From Klebsiella ornithinolytica NBRC 105727 = ATCC 31898 (GTDB lineage Bacteria; Pseudomonadota; Gammaproteobacteria; Enterobacterales; Enterobacteriaceae), in assembly GCF_001598295.1 (NCBI RefSeq), contig NZ_BCYR01000009.1, positions 1 to 64,000 on the forward strand: DNA of 64,000 nt, given 5' to 3'. The position numbers and the translations under genes are program-made. Position 1 is the stretch's first letter; each line of letters begins with the position of its first letter. The notes beneath the pieces were generated by a model. That model was not told the origin of the DNA. It saw nothing but the letters and a program-made list of their open reading frames with translations, and searched no databases. Of this stretch, positions 19,350 to 28,309 are shown in pieces.

Positions 19350-20597
19350 GTGACTGAGACTGAATTACCGCGCCCCGACTACAGCCGCAATATGCGGCTG
19401 ATTGGGCATAGCGATCAGGGAGGACGCCCGGACGGCGTCCAGCTCATGGTGCACCGTGGCTTTGCGTATATCGGTCATATGGTATCGCAGGGCTTTTCGG
19501 TGGTCGACGTTCGCGATCCGGCGCGTCCGAAAGCGGTAAACTACATTGCCGCGCCGCCGGGGACCTGGAACGTGCATTTGCAGGCGCATGATGATCTGCT
19601 GCTGGTCATCAATGCCCGCGATCTGTTTGCCGACGCTCGCTTTGCCGACGAGAAAGTTTACTACACCCGTTCGGTGGGCGAGACGGTCAGCGATGTGCAG
19701 GATAAGGGCTGGAGCGCCGGGCTGCGAGTGTTCGATATTTCGCATCCGGAGCATCCGCGCGAGATAGGTTTTTTGTCGCTCAGCGGTATCGGCATTCATC
19801 GAATCTGGTACGTTGGCGGTCGTTGGGCCTACGTTTCTGCGCTGATCGACGGTTTTAGCGATTATATCTTCCTGACCATCGATCTGGCGGATCCGCGCAA
19901 ACCGGAAGTGGCCGGACGCTGGTGGTTGCCGGGGATGAACCTGGCGGCAGGGGAGACGGCGGACTGGCCACAGGGCAAGCGCTACGCGTTGCATCACGCC
20001 ATTATCGCCGGGGATACCGCCTACGGTAGCTGGCGCGACGGTGGCCTGACGCTGCTCGACGTGAAGGACAGAACACAGCCGACGCTGATTAGCCATCGCA
20101 ACTGGAGCCCGCCGTTTGGCGGCGGAACCCATACGGCGCTGCCGCTGCCGGACAGGGATCTGCTGGTGGTGCTGGATGAAGCGGTGCTTGATAACCAGCA
20201 GGATGGGGAGAAGCTGATCTGGCTGTTTGATATCCGCGAACCGACAAACCCGGTGAGTATCGCCACGTTCCCGCCGCCGGATGAAGCCGACTACGTGGCA
20301 AAAGGGGCGCACTTTGGTCCGCATAATCTGCATGAGAATCGCCCCGGTAGTTTCATTAGCTCAACGCTGATTTTTGCCACTTACCAGAATGCGGGCGTTC
20401 GCGCTTACGATATCTCCAACCCTTATCGTCCGGTGGAGACCGGGGCGCTGGTACCGGCCGCACCGGCGAAAATGATGGATACCCGTCCGGGTCGCCCGCA
20501 GGTCATTCAGTCCTGCGATGTGTTTGTTGATGCGCAGGGAATTATCTACAGCACGGATTACAACGGCGGGTTGTCGGTGATTGAGTATCTCGGGTAG
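19350..20597 (+). CDS. LVIVD repeat-containing protein, function unknown
   Basis: A 415-residue protein with repeated beta-propeller-like LVIVD-type units (FSVVDVRDPARP, LRVFDISHPEHP, ITIDLADPRKP, LTLLDVKDRTQP, IWLFDIREPTNP, VRAYDISNPYRP). No signal peptide or membrane segment is seen, so a cytoplasmic place is likely. Start is GTG with AAGGAG seven bases upstream. It follows the sugar ABC transporter in the same direction and faces mtnK, which suggests a role with the imported compound, perhaps as a lactonase- or isomerase-like propeller (inference). No catalytic residues can be assigned. Confidence 0.85.
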   Translation: MTETELPRPDYSRNMRLIGHSDQGGRPDGVQLMVHRGFAYIGHMVSQGFSVVDVRDPARPKAVNYIAAPPGTWNVHLQAHDDLLLVINARDLFADARFADEKVYYTRSVGETVSDVQDKGWSAGLRVFDISHPEHPREIGFLSLSGIGIHRIWYVGGRWAYVSALIDGFSDYIFLTIDLADPRKPEVAGRWWLPGMNLAAGETADWPQGKRYALHHAIIAGDTAYGSWRDGGLTLLDVKDRTQPTLISHRNWSPPFGGGTHTALPLPDRDLLVVLDEAVLDNQQDGEKLIWLFDIREPTNPVSIATFPPPDEADYVAKGAHFGPHNLHENRPGSFISSTLIFATYQNAGVRAYDISNPYRPVETGALVPAAPAKMMDTRPGRPQVIQSCDVFVDAQGIIYSTDYNGGLSVIEYLG

Positions 20598-20740
20598 TTT
20601 TTTGCCGGGTGGCGCTGCGCTTACCCGGCCTACAAAACCCCGGACGAGATGCCGGATAAGGCGTCAGGCGCGTAGGCCGGGAAGATGTCAAAGGGCCGTA
20701 GGCCGGGTAAGGCGTCAGCCGCCACCCGGCATACAGACTG
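20598..20740. repeat. BIME (REP cluster) between LVIVD gene and mtnK
   Basis: At least three REP units (GCCGGGTGGCGCTGCGCTTA near 20604, GCCGGATAAGGCGTCAGGCG near 20650, GTAGGCCGGGTAAGGCGTCA near 20699) in alternating orientation fill the gap between two convergent genes. Confidence 0.8.
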
Positions 20741-20743
20741 CGC

Positions 20744-21943
20744 TTAGCTGTACTGGCGCACCCGTGCCACCAGCTCTTCGACGCTGTCGATACGGTCGGC
20801 AATCACAATCAGCGCTTTACCCAGGGTGATTGCGTGGCGCAGGCACTCGTGGCGCATGGCCTCATCCTGAATCGTCTCTATATCGGCGACGTGGGACAGG
20901 CCGACGCTGCGGCGAATCAGCTCGGTGCCGCAGAAGCCAATCGCGTCGTTCCATACTTTTTTCAGGAACGCGGAGGCATAGCCGGGCCAGGCCAGCGCCG
21001 CATCGCGCGTTTTCTCCGCTGCCAGAGAGTGGAAGCGTTCGGCAAAAGTATTCCACAGCGTCTGAATATCGTGTAGACGCTGTTCGCGAGCCGCGGCGGC
21101 ATCGCGAATGCCCAGATGCCCCGGCAGGCCGCAGTAGTTCAGCAGCAGGTTGCCGATGGCGGTACCGATATCAAAACCTATCGGGCCGAAATAGCCGAAC
21201 TCCGCATCGATGGCTTTAAAACTGTCCTCGGCAACAAAAATGGAGCCGCTGTGAATATCGCCGTGTAGCAATGCTTCGGTATGCGAGAAGAAGCGATGTT
21301 TCAGCGACGCGACTGCCAGCCTGAGCGACGCGTCGTCACGCAGGGCGGCCACTTCAGCTTCCAGTTCGGCCGGGTAGTTATTGCGTTCGTGAACCTGGTA
21401 CGGGTCGTTGAAAAACAGGTCTTCGGTGATTTCGCACATCTCCGGATTGATAAACCGGGCGACCTGAGCCTTTTTCTCATGCGGATGGAGGTAGAAATCA
21501 CTGGTATGAAACAGCGCCTGGGCCAGATATTCCCCCAGCTGGCTGGCGGCCTGCGGATAGTAAACATTGTTAATCAGCTCGCCGCGCCAGATACGATGAT
21601 CGGAGAGATCTTCCATCACCATCACCGCCAGTTCGGGGTCGAAGTGGTGGATTTTCACCGTGTGCTGCGGGGCGTGCTGGTAGTGTGCCACCAGGGTTTG
21701 CGCCTCGAGACGAGCGCGGTCGAGGGTCAGCGGCCAGGATTCACCGACGCAGCGAACGTAGGGTAGGGCCTGCTTCACGACAACGCGGCTCACGCCGTGG
21801 GTATCATAAATCTTAAAGACCAGGTTGAGGTTACCGTCCCCCACTTCCTGCGCGGACACCAGCTCCGACGGGTCATCGATGCCGCCAAATTGTTGTGCGT
21901 ATGCCACGGCATCGCCGGGGGTGAAGGTATGGTATTGCGACAT
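20744..21943 (-). CDS. mtnK: 5-methylthioribose kinase MtnK
   Basis: MtnK phosphorylates 5-methylthioribose to its 1-phosphate in the methionine salvage pathway. The start chosen is the ATG at 21943 (MSQYHTF), giving 399 residues as in the Klebsiella enzyme; an in-frame start 15 bases upstream gives a less typical N-terminus. Motifs: G-loop [11 protein letters not shown] (34-44), the Brenner-like HGDIHSGS (227-234) and the metal/catalytic DAEFG (246-250). It is divergent from mtnA over a promoter with MetJ boxes. Confidence 0.96.
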   Translation of the reverse strand: MSQYHTFTPGDAVAYAQQFGGIDDPSELVSAQEVGDGNLNLVFKIYDTHGVSRVVVKQALPYVRCVGESWPLTLDRARLEAQTLVAHYQHAPQHTVKIHHFDPELAVMVMEDLSDHRIWRGELINNVYYPQAASQLGEYLAQALFHTSDFYLHPHEKKAQVARFINPEMCEITEDLFFNDPYQVHERNNYPAELEAEVAALRDDASLRLAVASLKHRFFSHTEALLHGDIHSGSIFVAEDSFKAIDAEFGYFGPIGFDIGTAIGNLLLNYCGLPGHLGIRDAAAAREQRLHDIQTLWNTFAERFHSLAAEKTRDAALAWPGYASAFLKKVWNDAIGFCGTELIRRSVGLSHVADIETIQDEAMRHECLRHAITLGKALIVIADRIDSVEELVARVRQYS

Positions 21944-21970
21944 TGCCTCGATCCTCAAAAGTTCTGATTA

Positions 21971-21994
21971 AGCCGTTCAGACGTCTATACTTCT
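21971..21994. promoter_or_regulatory. MetJ operator, mtnK/mtnA divergent promoter
   Basis: Tandem 8-mers AGCCGTTC-AGACGTCT-ATACTTCT match the met-box consensus AGACGTCT at 5, 8 and 6 of 8 positions. The array sits mid-way in the 103-bp divergent promoter, so MetJ with S-adenosylmethionine should repress both genes. Confidence 0.85.
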
Positions 21995-22046
21995 GGATTT
22001 CATCCTGACACAATGTGATACAACAACGCAACAGGGATTTAACGAT

Positions 22047-23075
22047 ATGCAGACACTACAGACCACCAGCCTGCGGGTAAGCGAAAATCAGCTTTTTATT
22101 CTTGATCAGCAGGCATTGCCGCAGGAAAAACGCTGGCTGGCGGCGGATAACGTTTCGTTGCTGGTGGACCATATTCACGCCCTGCGGGTACGCGGGGCGC
22201 CGCTAATCGGCCTGTCGGCCAGCCTGCTGCTGGCGCTTCTGGCCCGGCGCGGCCTCAGCCGGGATGAACTGGCCCAGGCACTGGAAACGCTGCGGGCCGC
22301 GCGCCCGACGGCGGTAAACCTGATGAATAATCTCGATCGCATGAAGCTGGCGCTGGCGGAAGAGAATCATGCCCAGGCACTGGAAGAGGAAGCGCTGCAT
22401 CTGATCGCAGAAGATAAACAGCTATGCGCCAGCATCGCCGAGGCGGGCAGCGCACTGGTGACGCCGGGCAGCCGCCTGCTGACGCATTGTAATACCGGCG
22501 GTCTGGCAACGGCGGGCGTAGGGACGGCGCTGGGGGTGATTGCGCTGGCCCATCAGCGCGGGCTGGTGGAAAATGTCTGGGTCGACGAGACGCGACCGCT
22601 GCTGCAGGGCGGTCGGCTGACCGCCTGGGAGCTGGGTGAACTGGGGGTGCCTTACCGGCTGATTACCGATTCGATGGCCGCCAGCCTGATGGCCAAAGGA
22701 GAGGTTGACGCCGTATGGGTCGGGGCTGACCGGATCGCCGCTAACGGCGATGTGGCGAATAAGATCGGCACCTATTCCCTGGCGGTACTGGCGAAGTATC
22801 ACGGTATCCCGTTCTACGTGGCGGCACCGCAAACCACCCTCGATCGCCACTGTCCGAACGGCGAGGCGATTCCGATTGAGCAGCGGGCGCCAGCGGAAGT
22901 GACCGGCGTCGCCGGCAGCTTTGGCGCGGTGCAGTGGGCGCCGAAAGATGCCGCCGTTTACAATCCGGCATTTGACGTCACCCCCGCGGCATTAATTAGC
23001 GGCTGGGTGCTGGATAGCGGCGTGGTCACCCCGGAACAGGTGGCGGCCGGGGCGTTTGCAGCGGAAAAAGCCTGA
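22047..23075 (+). CDS. mtnA: Methylthioribose-1-phosphate isomerase MtnA
   Basis: MtnA isomerises 5-methylthioribose-1-phosphate to 5-methylthioribulose-1-phosphate. The 342-residue protein belongs to the eIF2B-related isomerase family and has the catalytic Cys148 in HCNTGGLAT and Asp228 in [10 protein letters not shown]. It also has the RGAP and NLMNNLDRM segments. It is transcribed away from mtnK and shares its MetJ operator. Confidence 0.96.
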   Translation: MQTLQTTSLRVSENQLFILDQQALPQEKRWLAADNVSLLVDHIHALRVRGAPLIGLSASLLLALLARRGLSRDELAQALETLRAARPTAVNLMNNLDRMKLALAEENHAQALEEEALHLIAEDKQLCASIAEAGSALVTPGSRLLTHCNTGGLATAGVGTALGVIALAHQRGLVENVWVDETRPLLQGGRLTAWELGELGVPYRLITDSMAASLMAKGEVDAVWVGADRIAANGDVANKIGTYSLAVLAKYHGIPFYVAAPQTTLDRHCPNGEAIPIEQRAPAEVTGVAGSFGAVQWAPKDAAVYNPAFDVTPAALISGWVLDSGVVTPEQVAAGAFAAEKA

Positions 23076-23127
23076 GTTAAAGCGCAGTGATTCCCATCGC
23101 TTCCTGTCAGGCTATATGGGTAACGCG

Positions 23128-23235
23128 CCTCTTTAAAATGCCCGGCGGCGGCTGACGCCTTACCGGGCTTACGGGGCGGGATCAGATCGGCTTTTGTCGG
23201 TCAGGAAAGGCGTCAGCCGCCGCCTGACAAGCGTG
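23128..23235. repeat. BIME between mtnA and phyK
   Basis: Opposed REP units (CCCGGCGGCGGCTGACGCCT near 23140 and AAAGGCGTCAGCCGCCGCCT near 23206) form a large inverted repeat between the convergent mtnA and phytase genes. Confidence 0.8.
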
Positions 23236-23252
23236 CGGGCACGATCGCCCAA

Positions 23253-24521
23253 TCACGGCTGAACCATATCGACCGCCGGAGCCGCGTGCGGATCGATATG
23301 CCGGCCGAGCGTTGTCAGCGCCGCCTGGTAAGGGCACAGGGTTCCGACTTCGGTCGTCTGGCAGCCCGCTTGACGCCACTCCTGGCGCAGCAGCGGATGC
23401 TGGCTGTCCGGGATTTGCAGACGACGTAAATCGTCCAGACTTTGCGCCTGGAAGTAGACGCGCAGATAGCGTTTACCGCTATGGGTATCGCGCCAGCGTT
23501 CCAGAACCAGGCTGCTGCCCGGCGGGATATTGCCCCGGCTGTACCCCGGCAACTGCCAGCTAAAATCCATTAACGTACGCACCATGGCGATATTGGTGTC
23601 GTGCGCCACCAGCAGCAGCCAGCGCACGTCCGGCGTGGCGCCTTCTTTGACCCCCTCCAGCATGGCGTTGAGCAGAATCGAACCGCGTTTTTGCGCGGTA
23701 TAAAACACATCGTTGCTCAGATCGTAGTTCTCCGTCAGCAGCGGCAGCAGGGCGGTGATCTGGCTGGAGCGGGTGATGTTACCCCACGCCAGCTGGCTGA
23801 GAGGCAGATTTTCGCTCCAGCCCAGGCGTAGCGTCTCAACCATATTGGCCATCACGCTCAGTCCACTAATCGACGTTTTGCCGCTTTTGCTCTGCTCGAC
23901 CTGCCACGGCTGGTCGAACGCCGGACAAGGTTTGTCCGGCACGCAGACCGCATTTTTCAGCAGCTGAATCACCGGAGCCAGCGCCTGCCGACGCTGTGCC
24001 AGATCGCCGGCTTTTTCTTTCACTGCCGCCAGTTGGCGGGCGGGATCGGTTTGCGTGGCGGCAAACTTATCGGTCTGAAACAGCGGATCGGCGTCGCCGC
24101 TGACGTAATGAATGGCTACGCCGCAGCCGGGAAAGGCGCCGTCCACCAGCGCCTGGGCGGTGGCCCGCGTGCGCTGCAGGGGGCTGGCGCGAACGTAAAT
24201 TTCGCCGTTCGCCGGGCAGCCCGCCGTCAGCAGGCCCAGCTGGCGAAAGCGCACGCCCTCTTCGCGCCCTTTATTGACCACCGCGGCATAGCCATGGCCG
24301 GTCAGCTCGCCGTCGTGGGTGGTCCACTGGGGCCACGAACGCTGGGTCGCGGCATCGATGGCTTCCCGGTTGCCCGGCGTCGGCGGGCGAATGCCGTGGC
24401 GGCTGAGTTCAACCACTTTTTCCAGCTCAAACTGCGCGGCGGCATGCCCCGGTGCGATCAGCAGCGGCAGGGCGCAGGCAAACAACAAGCGTAGTAAAAC
24501 CTGATGTCGTACAGGCATCAT
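23253..24521 (-). CDS. phyK: Phytase, histidine acid phosphatase family (PhyK)
   Basis: A secreted histidine acid phosphatase that strips phosphates from phytate (myo-inositol hexakisphosphate) in the periplasm. The 422-residue product closely resembles Klebsiella PhyK phytases (421 aa). It has a Sec signal peptide ending near residue 28, the catalytic RHGIRPP motif (Arg41, His42) and the proton-donor motif HD (His307-Asp308 in VAHDTN). The first of two adjacent ATGs is chosen because AAGGAA lies six bases before it. It follows the MFS gene by 25 bases, so the two are probably cotranscribed. Glucose-1-phosphatase activity is an alternative within the family. Confidence 0.92.
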   Translation of the reverse strand: MMPVRHQVLLRLLFACALPLLIAPGHAAAQFELEKVVELSRHGIRPPTPGNREAIDAATQRSWPQWTTHDGELTGHGYAAVVNKGREEGVRFRQLGLLTAGCPANGEIYVRASPLQRTRATAQALVDGAFPGCGVAIHYVSGDADPLFQTDKFAATQTDPARQLAAVKEKAGDLAQRRQALAPVIQLLKNAVCVPDKPCPAFDQPWQVEQSKSGKTSISGLSVMANMVETLRLGWSENLPLSQLAWGNITRSSQITALLPLLTENYDLSNDVFYTAQKRGSILLNAMLEGVKEGATPDVRWLLLVAHDTNIAMVRTLMDFSWQLPGYSRGNIPPGSSLVLERWRDTHSGKRYLRVYFQAQSLDDLRRLQIPDSQHPLLRQEWRQAGCQTTEVGTLCPYQAALTTLGRHIDPHAAPAVDMVQP

Positions 24522-24546
24522 AAAATATTCCTTATAGATTAAATGG

Positions 24547-25908
24547 TTACGACGAGAATGAGGTCTGGCGTTCTATCGCGTGTCGTCTGGCGACAATCGC
24601 CGCGGTGGTAAAACAGAATAGCGCGGACATCAGGCCGGCGCCTACCCAAAACAGCGACAGCGTACTGAAGTCGTACAGCGTTTTGCCATTTTCGATAATC
24701 GATGTTTTATCGATGATGATGCCGGTGAGAAACTCGCCGAGTCCCGCACCCGCGTAGCTGGCGATACCGATGGTGCCGAGCGCTGCCCCCGCGGCTTTGC
24801 GCGACGAAATATCGACCGCAATCAGTCCGCCAAGGAAGCAGGTCAATGCGCCAATGGTGGCGCCGAAGATAATCATCGCCAGAATGTCGGTGTAGTAGCC
24901 GTGCGGCGACCAGAGCATCAGCGCAAAGCCTCCGGTGTTGAGCAGGCTGATAAACCCGGCCATCACGCTGCGGTTACGCGGGAAGAGGCGGTCGGAGAGC
25001 ACGCCGGCGATAATGGTGCCGGCAATACCCGCGATGGCGTTAACCCCGATAATTCCGGAGGCTTCAAGGGTAGAGTAGGCTTTATCCTGCTCGAGAAAGA
25101 AGATCCCCCACGAGTTCACCGCGTAGCGATCGATATACATAAACGCCGAGGCCATTGCCAGCGTCCACAGGGCCGGATTGCGCAGCGCCAGCAGCTGGTT
25201 TTTAAACACCGAGCCGCGGACTTCCGCCTCTTCCTGCGGTTCGTCGCGAATCACGTTGATTGACGGGAAGCCGCAGCTTTGCGGTGAGTCGCGCATAAAC
25301 AGCAGCAACAGCGCCACCCCGACGGCGCCGAGCGCTGCCGTGGACAAATAGCCCATTTGCCAGCCAAAACCCGCAATGACGGCGGCGATCACCATGTAGG
25401 TCAGCGCTTCGCCGATGTTGTGGGCGGTTGACCAGATACCATAAAAGGTGCCGCGCTCTTTATAACCGTACCAGCGGGCCAGCGATACCGCACAGGGACC
25501 GACCCCCATCGATTGCGCCCAGCCGTTGATCCCCCAGAAAACCGCCAGCAGCAGGGCATTGCTGGTCATCCCCATCATCAGGTTCATCCCGGCGCTCAGC
25601 AGCAGGCCGAGACTCATATAGCGAACCACATTGGCATGATCGGCAACGAAGCCATTAACCAGTTTGCCGATGGCGTAGCTGAAAAACAGCGCCGAGCCGA
25701 TCATGCCCAGCTCGGTAGGAGAAATACCCAGCTCGACGAGCGCGCTTTTGGCGACGGTAAATGACAGCCGGCAGACGTAAAAGGTCACGTAGGCGACGGT
25801 CATGGCTAAAAATGTTTGCCAGCGTACGCGGCGAAAGCGTTGTTCATCGAACTGCGCGCCTGCTTTGGGCGGTGAAGCGCGAAAAAATGCGATAATTCTT
25901 CCAGACAT
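24547..25908 (-). CDS. MFS transporter, organophosphate:phosphate antiporter (GlpT/UhpC) family
   Basis: A 453-residue twelve-segment carrier of the OPA family, which exchanges sugar phosphates or glycerol-3-phosphate for phosphate. Family signs include the RVRWQTFLAMTVAYVTFYVCR opening (start near residue 27), WGINGWAQSMGVGPC and the internal loop VLSDRLFPRNR. It lies 25 bases before phyK on the same strand and after an ERIC-like element. Its position between a phytase and an IMPase-family gene suggests import of an inositol phosphate (inference); a phosphoglycerate or hexose-phosphate substrate is possible. Confidence 0.88.
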   Translation of the reverse strand: MSGRIIAFFRASPPKAGAQFDEQRFRRVRWQTFLAMTVAYVTFYVCRLSFTVAKSALVELGISPTELGMIGSALFFSYAIGKLVNGFVADHANVVRYMSLGLLLSAGMNLMMGMTSNALLLAVFWGINGWAQSMGVGPCAVSLARWYGYKERGTFYGIWSTAHNIGEALTYMVIAAVIAGFGWQMGYLSTAALGAVGVALLLLFMRDSPQSCGFPSINVIRDEPQEEAEVRGSVFKNQLLALRNPALWTLAMASAFMYIDRYAVNSWGIFFLEQDKAYSTLEASGIIGVNAIAGIAGTIIAGVLSDRLFPRNRSVMAGFISLLNTGGFALMLWSPHGYYTDILAMIIFGATIGALTCFLGGLIAVDISSRKAAGAALGTIGIASYAGAGLGEFLTGIIIDKTSIIENGKTLYDFSTLSLFWVGAGLMSALFCFTTAAIVARRHAIERQTSFSS

Positions 25909-25969
25909 AATGGTATCTCCGAAGGTCGGAGGCCTGACTGATTAGCGTGGTTCGTCCGTGAGGTTTATC

Positions 25970-26191
25970 CCCGTCATACTTCAAGTTGCATGTGCGTTGG
26001 CTGCGGTCTACTCGACCCATTCATGGGCCTCGCCCTTACGGGCAGCCGCTACACGGCGTTCAAATCTGTTCCAGACAGATTTGTCGTTCACCCCGCTCAC
26101 TTGCCGCGTTACCCGGCCTCGCCCCTTCGGGGCCAGCGCAAGCGCTGTTCACGGCAAAAGTGCCTTGTCCTGCAACTCGAATTATTGAGGG
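25970..26191. repeat. ERIC-like element with atypical core
   Basis: The left end (CCGTCATACTTCAAGTTGCA, then TGTGCGTTGGCTGC) matches an ERIC terminus. The right end (TGCAACTCGAATTATTGAGG) is its imperfect inverted copy. The 222-bp length exceeds the usual ~127 bp, and the core has nested palindromes (CCCATTCATGGG; AAATCTGTTCCAGACAGATTT near 26060-26080) instead of the usual core. It fills most of the 336-bp gap between the IMPase-family and MFS genes, inside their likely shared transcript. Confidence 0.7.
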
Positions 26192-26244
26192 CATATTGTC
26201 TTTGTGTAGAGTACATAATCAGATAAAGCCTGACCCGATACGGG

Positions 26245-27054
26245 TTAAGGTAATGGGTGATAAAGCATGTTTTTTAATTGTGGATAGAGCGTCTTGCTGG
26301 CCAGCAGCAGCGGGTTGCCATGACGAATCCCATCCTCCGCCAGATAGTCATTGCTCAGGCCGCCGGCTTCGCGCATCAGCACCAGCCCCGGCAGCCCGTC
26401 CCACGGGTTCATGTGCGGTTCGTAGTAACCGATGAGCCGGCCAGCCGCCGCCCAGGCACTCATCAGCGCTCCGGAGCCGTTGCGGATAAACATGCCGCCG
26501 TCGCTAAGCAGCGCATTGAGAAAGGGCAGAAAAACCGCTGGCGTCACGCGGTGCGAAGTCCCGACGCCCATCACCCCCTCTTTGACCGTCGTCGCCGGAT
26601 GCGGAGCGATGGGCGCATCGTTGAGCCATGCGCCCTGGCCTTTCAGGGCGTGGAACAGCTCGCGATGGTTGGGGTCGTACACCACGCCGATAACCGGTTC
26701 GCCATCGGCGACGATGGCCATCGACAGGCACCAGGTGTGCAGGCCGTTAAGAAAACAGCTGGTGCCGTCGATAGGGTCGACAACCCACAGCACGCGGGCG
26801 TCAGGCATCTGCGTTCCGCTCTCCTCGCCGAGAAAACCATCCTGCGGAAAGGCGCTGATAATGCGCTGCTTAACAAACGCCTCGACCCGCTTATCGGCGA
26901 CGCTGACCACGTCCTGCAGGTCGTCGCCTTTATGATCCACCGCCAGCCGGTCGCGCTGCTGATAGTATTCGAATGCCAGTTCAGCACCGGCTTGCGCCAG
27001 CTCGCAGGCCAGGCGATAGCGGGCCTGCAGCGCATCTGATTCCAGGGATTTCAT
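26245..27054 (-). CDS. Inositol monophosphatase (IMPase/SuhB) family phosphatase
   Basis: A 269-residue cytoplasmic Mg-dependent phosphatase. It has the metal-binding motifs GEES (76-79) and DPIDGTS (93-99) and the C-terminal WDGLPGLVLMREAGG. The start is ATG 27054 with GGAG upstream; a longer frame to 27198 would run through the operator and has no support. The family hydrolyses inositol monophosphate, 3'-phosphoadenosine 5'-phosphate or related esters. Beside phyK and an OPA carrier, inositol monophosphate is the favoured substrate (inference). A perfect palindrome typical of LacI-family operators lies 15 bases upstream. Confidence 0.9.
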   Translation of the reverse strand: MKSLESDALQARYRLACELAQAGAELAFEYYQQRDRLAVDHKGDDLQDVVSVADKRVEAFVKQRIISAFPQDGFLGEESGTQMPDARVLWVVDPIDGTSCFLNGLHTWCLSMAIVADGEPVIGVVYDPNHRELFHALKGQGAWLNDAPIAPHPATTVKEGVMGVGTSHRVTPAVFLPFLNALLSDGGMFIRNGSGALMSAWAAAGRLIGYYEPHMNPWDGLPGLVLMREAGGLSNDYLAEDGIRHGNPLLLASKTLYPQLKNMLYHPLP

Positions 27055-27069
27055 GCTTATTCTCCATTT

Positions 27070-27083
27070 TGCACACGTGTGCA
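27070..27083. promoter_or_regulatory. Putative LacI-family operator
   Basis: TGCACACGTGTGCA is a perfect 14-bp palindrome centred on CpG, the usual form of LacI/GalR operators. It lies between the LacI-type regulator and the IMPase-family gene, 15 bases before the latter's start, where it would block transcription or translation of the downstream genes. Confidence 0.7.
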
Positions 27084-27175
27084 TTGTGTGTGAAAAAAAC
27101 AGCCCCGAAGGGCGAAGTGAGTGTGGATGGATTAAAAATAATATTCTGTGATCGTGCTGGCATAAAATGAATTTT

Positions 27176-28165
27176 TCATTTCGCGCTCTGACGAACAATT
27201 AGTTTCACTGGCACTTCGCGATGACGTGACGGCAGGTTGAATTTAGCGATCCTCGTGACCAGGAGATCCACCGCATGGTGGGCGAGCAGAGCGGTATTCT
27301 GCTGCACGGTGGTCAGCTGGTAGGGCTGCCAGTCCGCCTGCGGGATATCATCGAATCCGATAATGGCAGGTAGCGAGGCGGCAGGATTGTCCGCCCGCAG
27401 ACCGTCCAGCGCGCCGAGCGCCAGCATATCGGTGGCGCAGAACAGCGCCTGCAGCTGCGGATGCGCGGCGAGCAGCTGCCTGGCGGCGCTAAAGCCCGCC
27501 TGATAGCCGCTTCTTTCGCAGAAGTGCGCGGCAACGTCGATGCCTTGCGCATGGGCAATGAACGCGTCGTAGCGCTGCCGGGTGCTGAAGTTATCCAGAC
27601 TTTCACCGATAAACCCGGCCTGTCGCCACTGGCGCTGAACAAACAGGTCGGCCACCAGCTTCGCCCCCTGCGCGTTGTCGCTGCATACGCGATCGCAGCC
27701 GGCCAGATCGGCGTGGCGGTTGATCAGCGTCACCGGGATTTTTCGCTCCAGATACTCCTCCGCCAGCGACAGCGGCGGCGCTCCGGAGGTGATAATGACG
27801 CCCGCGACGTGATAGCTCAGCAGCTGCTTGAGCGACGGGGCGAGCTGCTGCGGATCGTCGGCGTTCATCAGCAGCGGCATAAACCCGTTGAGCGCCAGCT
27901 GGTGGACCAGCGGCGACAGCAGCTTGCTGCGGAACGGGTTATCAAACCCGGCGGTGACGATGCCGATAAAGTTGCTGCTGCCGGTATTCATCGCGCGGGC
28001 GATGATATTGACCTGATAGCCCAGCGTTTCCGCCGCGGCGAGGACCTTCTGCCGGGTTTTTTCCGCCACCGATGCGCCGGGCGTAAAGGTGCGGGATACC
28101 GCGGAACGGGAGACCCCGGCGAGCCGGGCAACATCCTCAGCCTTAATCCATTTTTTTTCGCTCAT
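27176..28165 (-). CDS. LacI-family transcriptional regulator
   Basis: A 329-residue regulator with an N-terminal LacI helix-turn-helix (AEDVARLAGVSRSAVSRTF, about residues 9-27), the hinge helix, and a periplasmic-binding-like ligand domain (NFIGIVTAGFDNPF, VIITSGAPPLSL, IIGFDDIPQAD). It lies directly upstream of the IMPase-family, MFS and phytase genes on the same strand, so it most likely controls them through the palindrome at 27070. The inducer is unknown; an inositol phosphate would fit (inference). Confidence 0.9.
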   Translation of the reverse strand: MSEKKWIKAEDVARLAGVSRSAVSRTFTPGASVAEKTRQKVLAAAETLGYQVNIIARAMNTGSSNFIGIVTAGFDNPFRSKLLSPLVHQLALNGFMPLLMNADDPQQLAPSLKQLLSYHVAGVIITSGAPPLSLAEEYLERKIPVTLINRHADLAGCDRVCSDNAQGAKLVADLFVQRQWRQAGFIGESLDNFSTRQRYDAFIAHAQGIDVAAHFCERSGYQAGFSAARQLLAAHPQLQALFCATDMLALGALDGLRADNPAASLPAIIGFDDIPQADWQPYQLTTVQQNTALLAHHAVDLLVTRIAKFNLPSRHREVPVKLIVRQSAK

Positions 28166-28309
28166 AGTGTCAGGGTACGGGTTGTTCTTAGTAAGCCCAT
28201 GCCGACGCGGGAGCCCATGGTCGGCACAAAAAAGTAGTAAGAAGGTATCACATAAATCCCTGCGCGAGCAGCGGGTTGACGCGGGATGCGTACCGCGTCA
28301 ACGTTGCGC

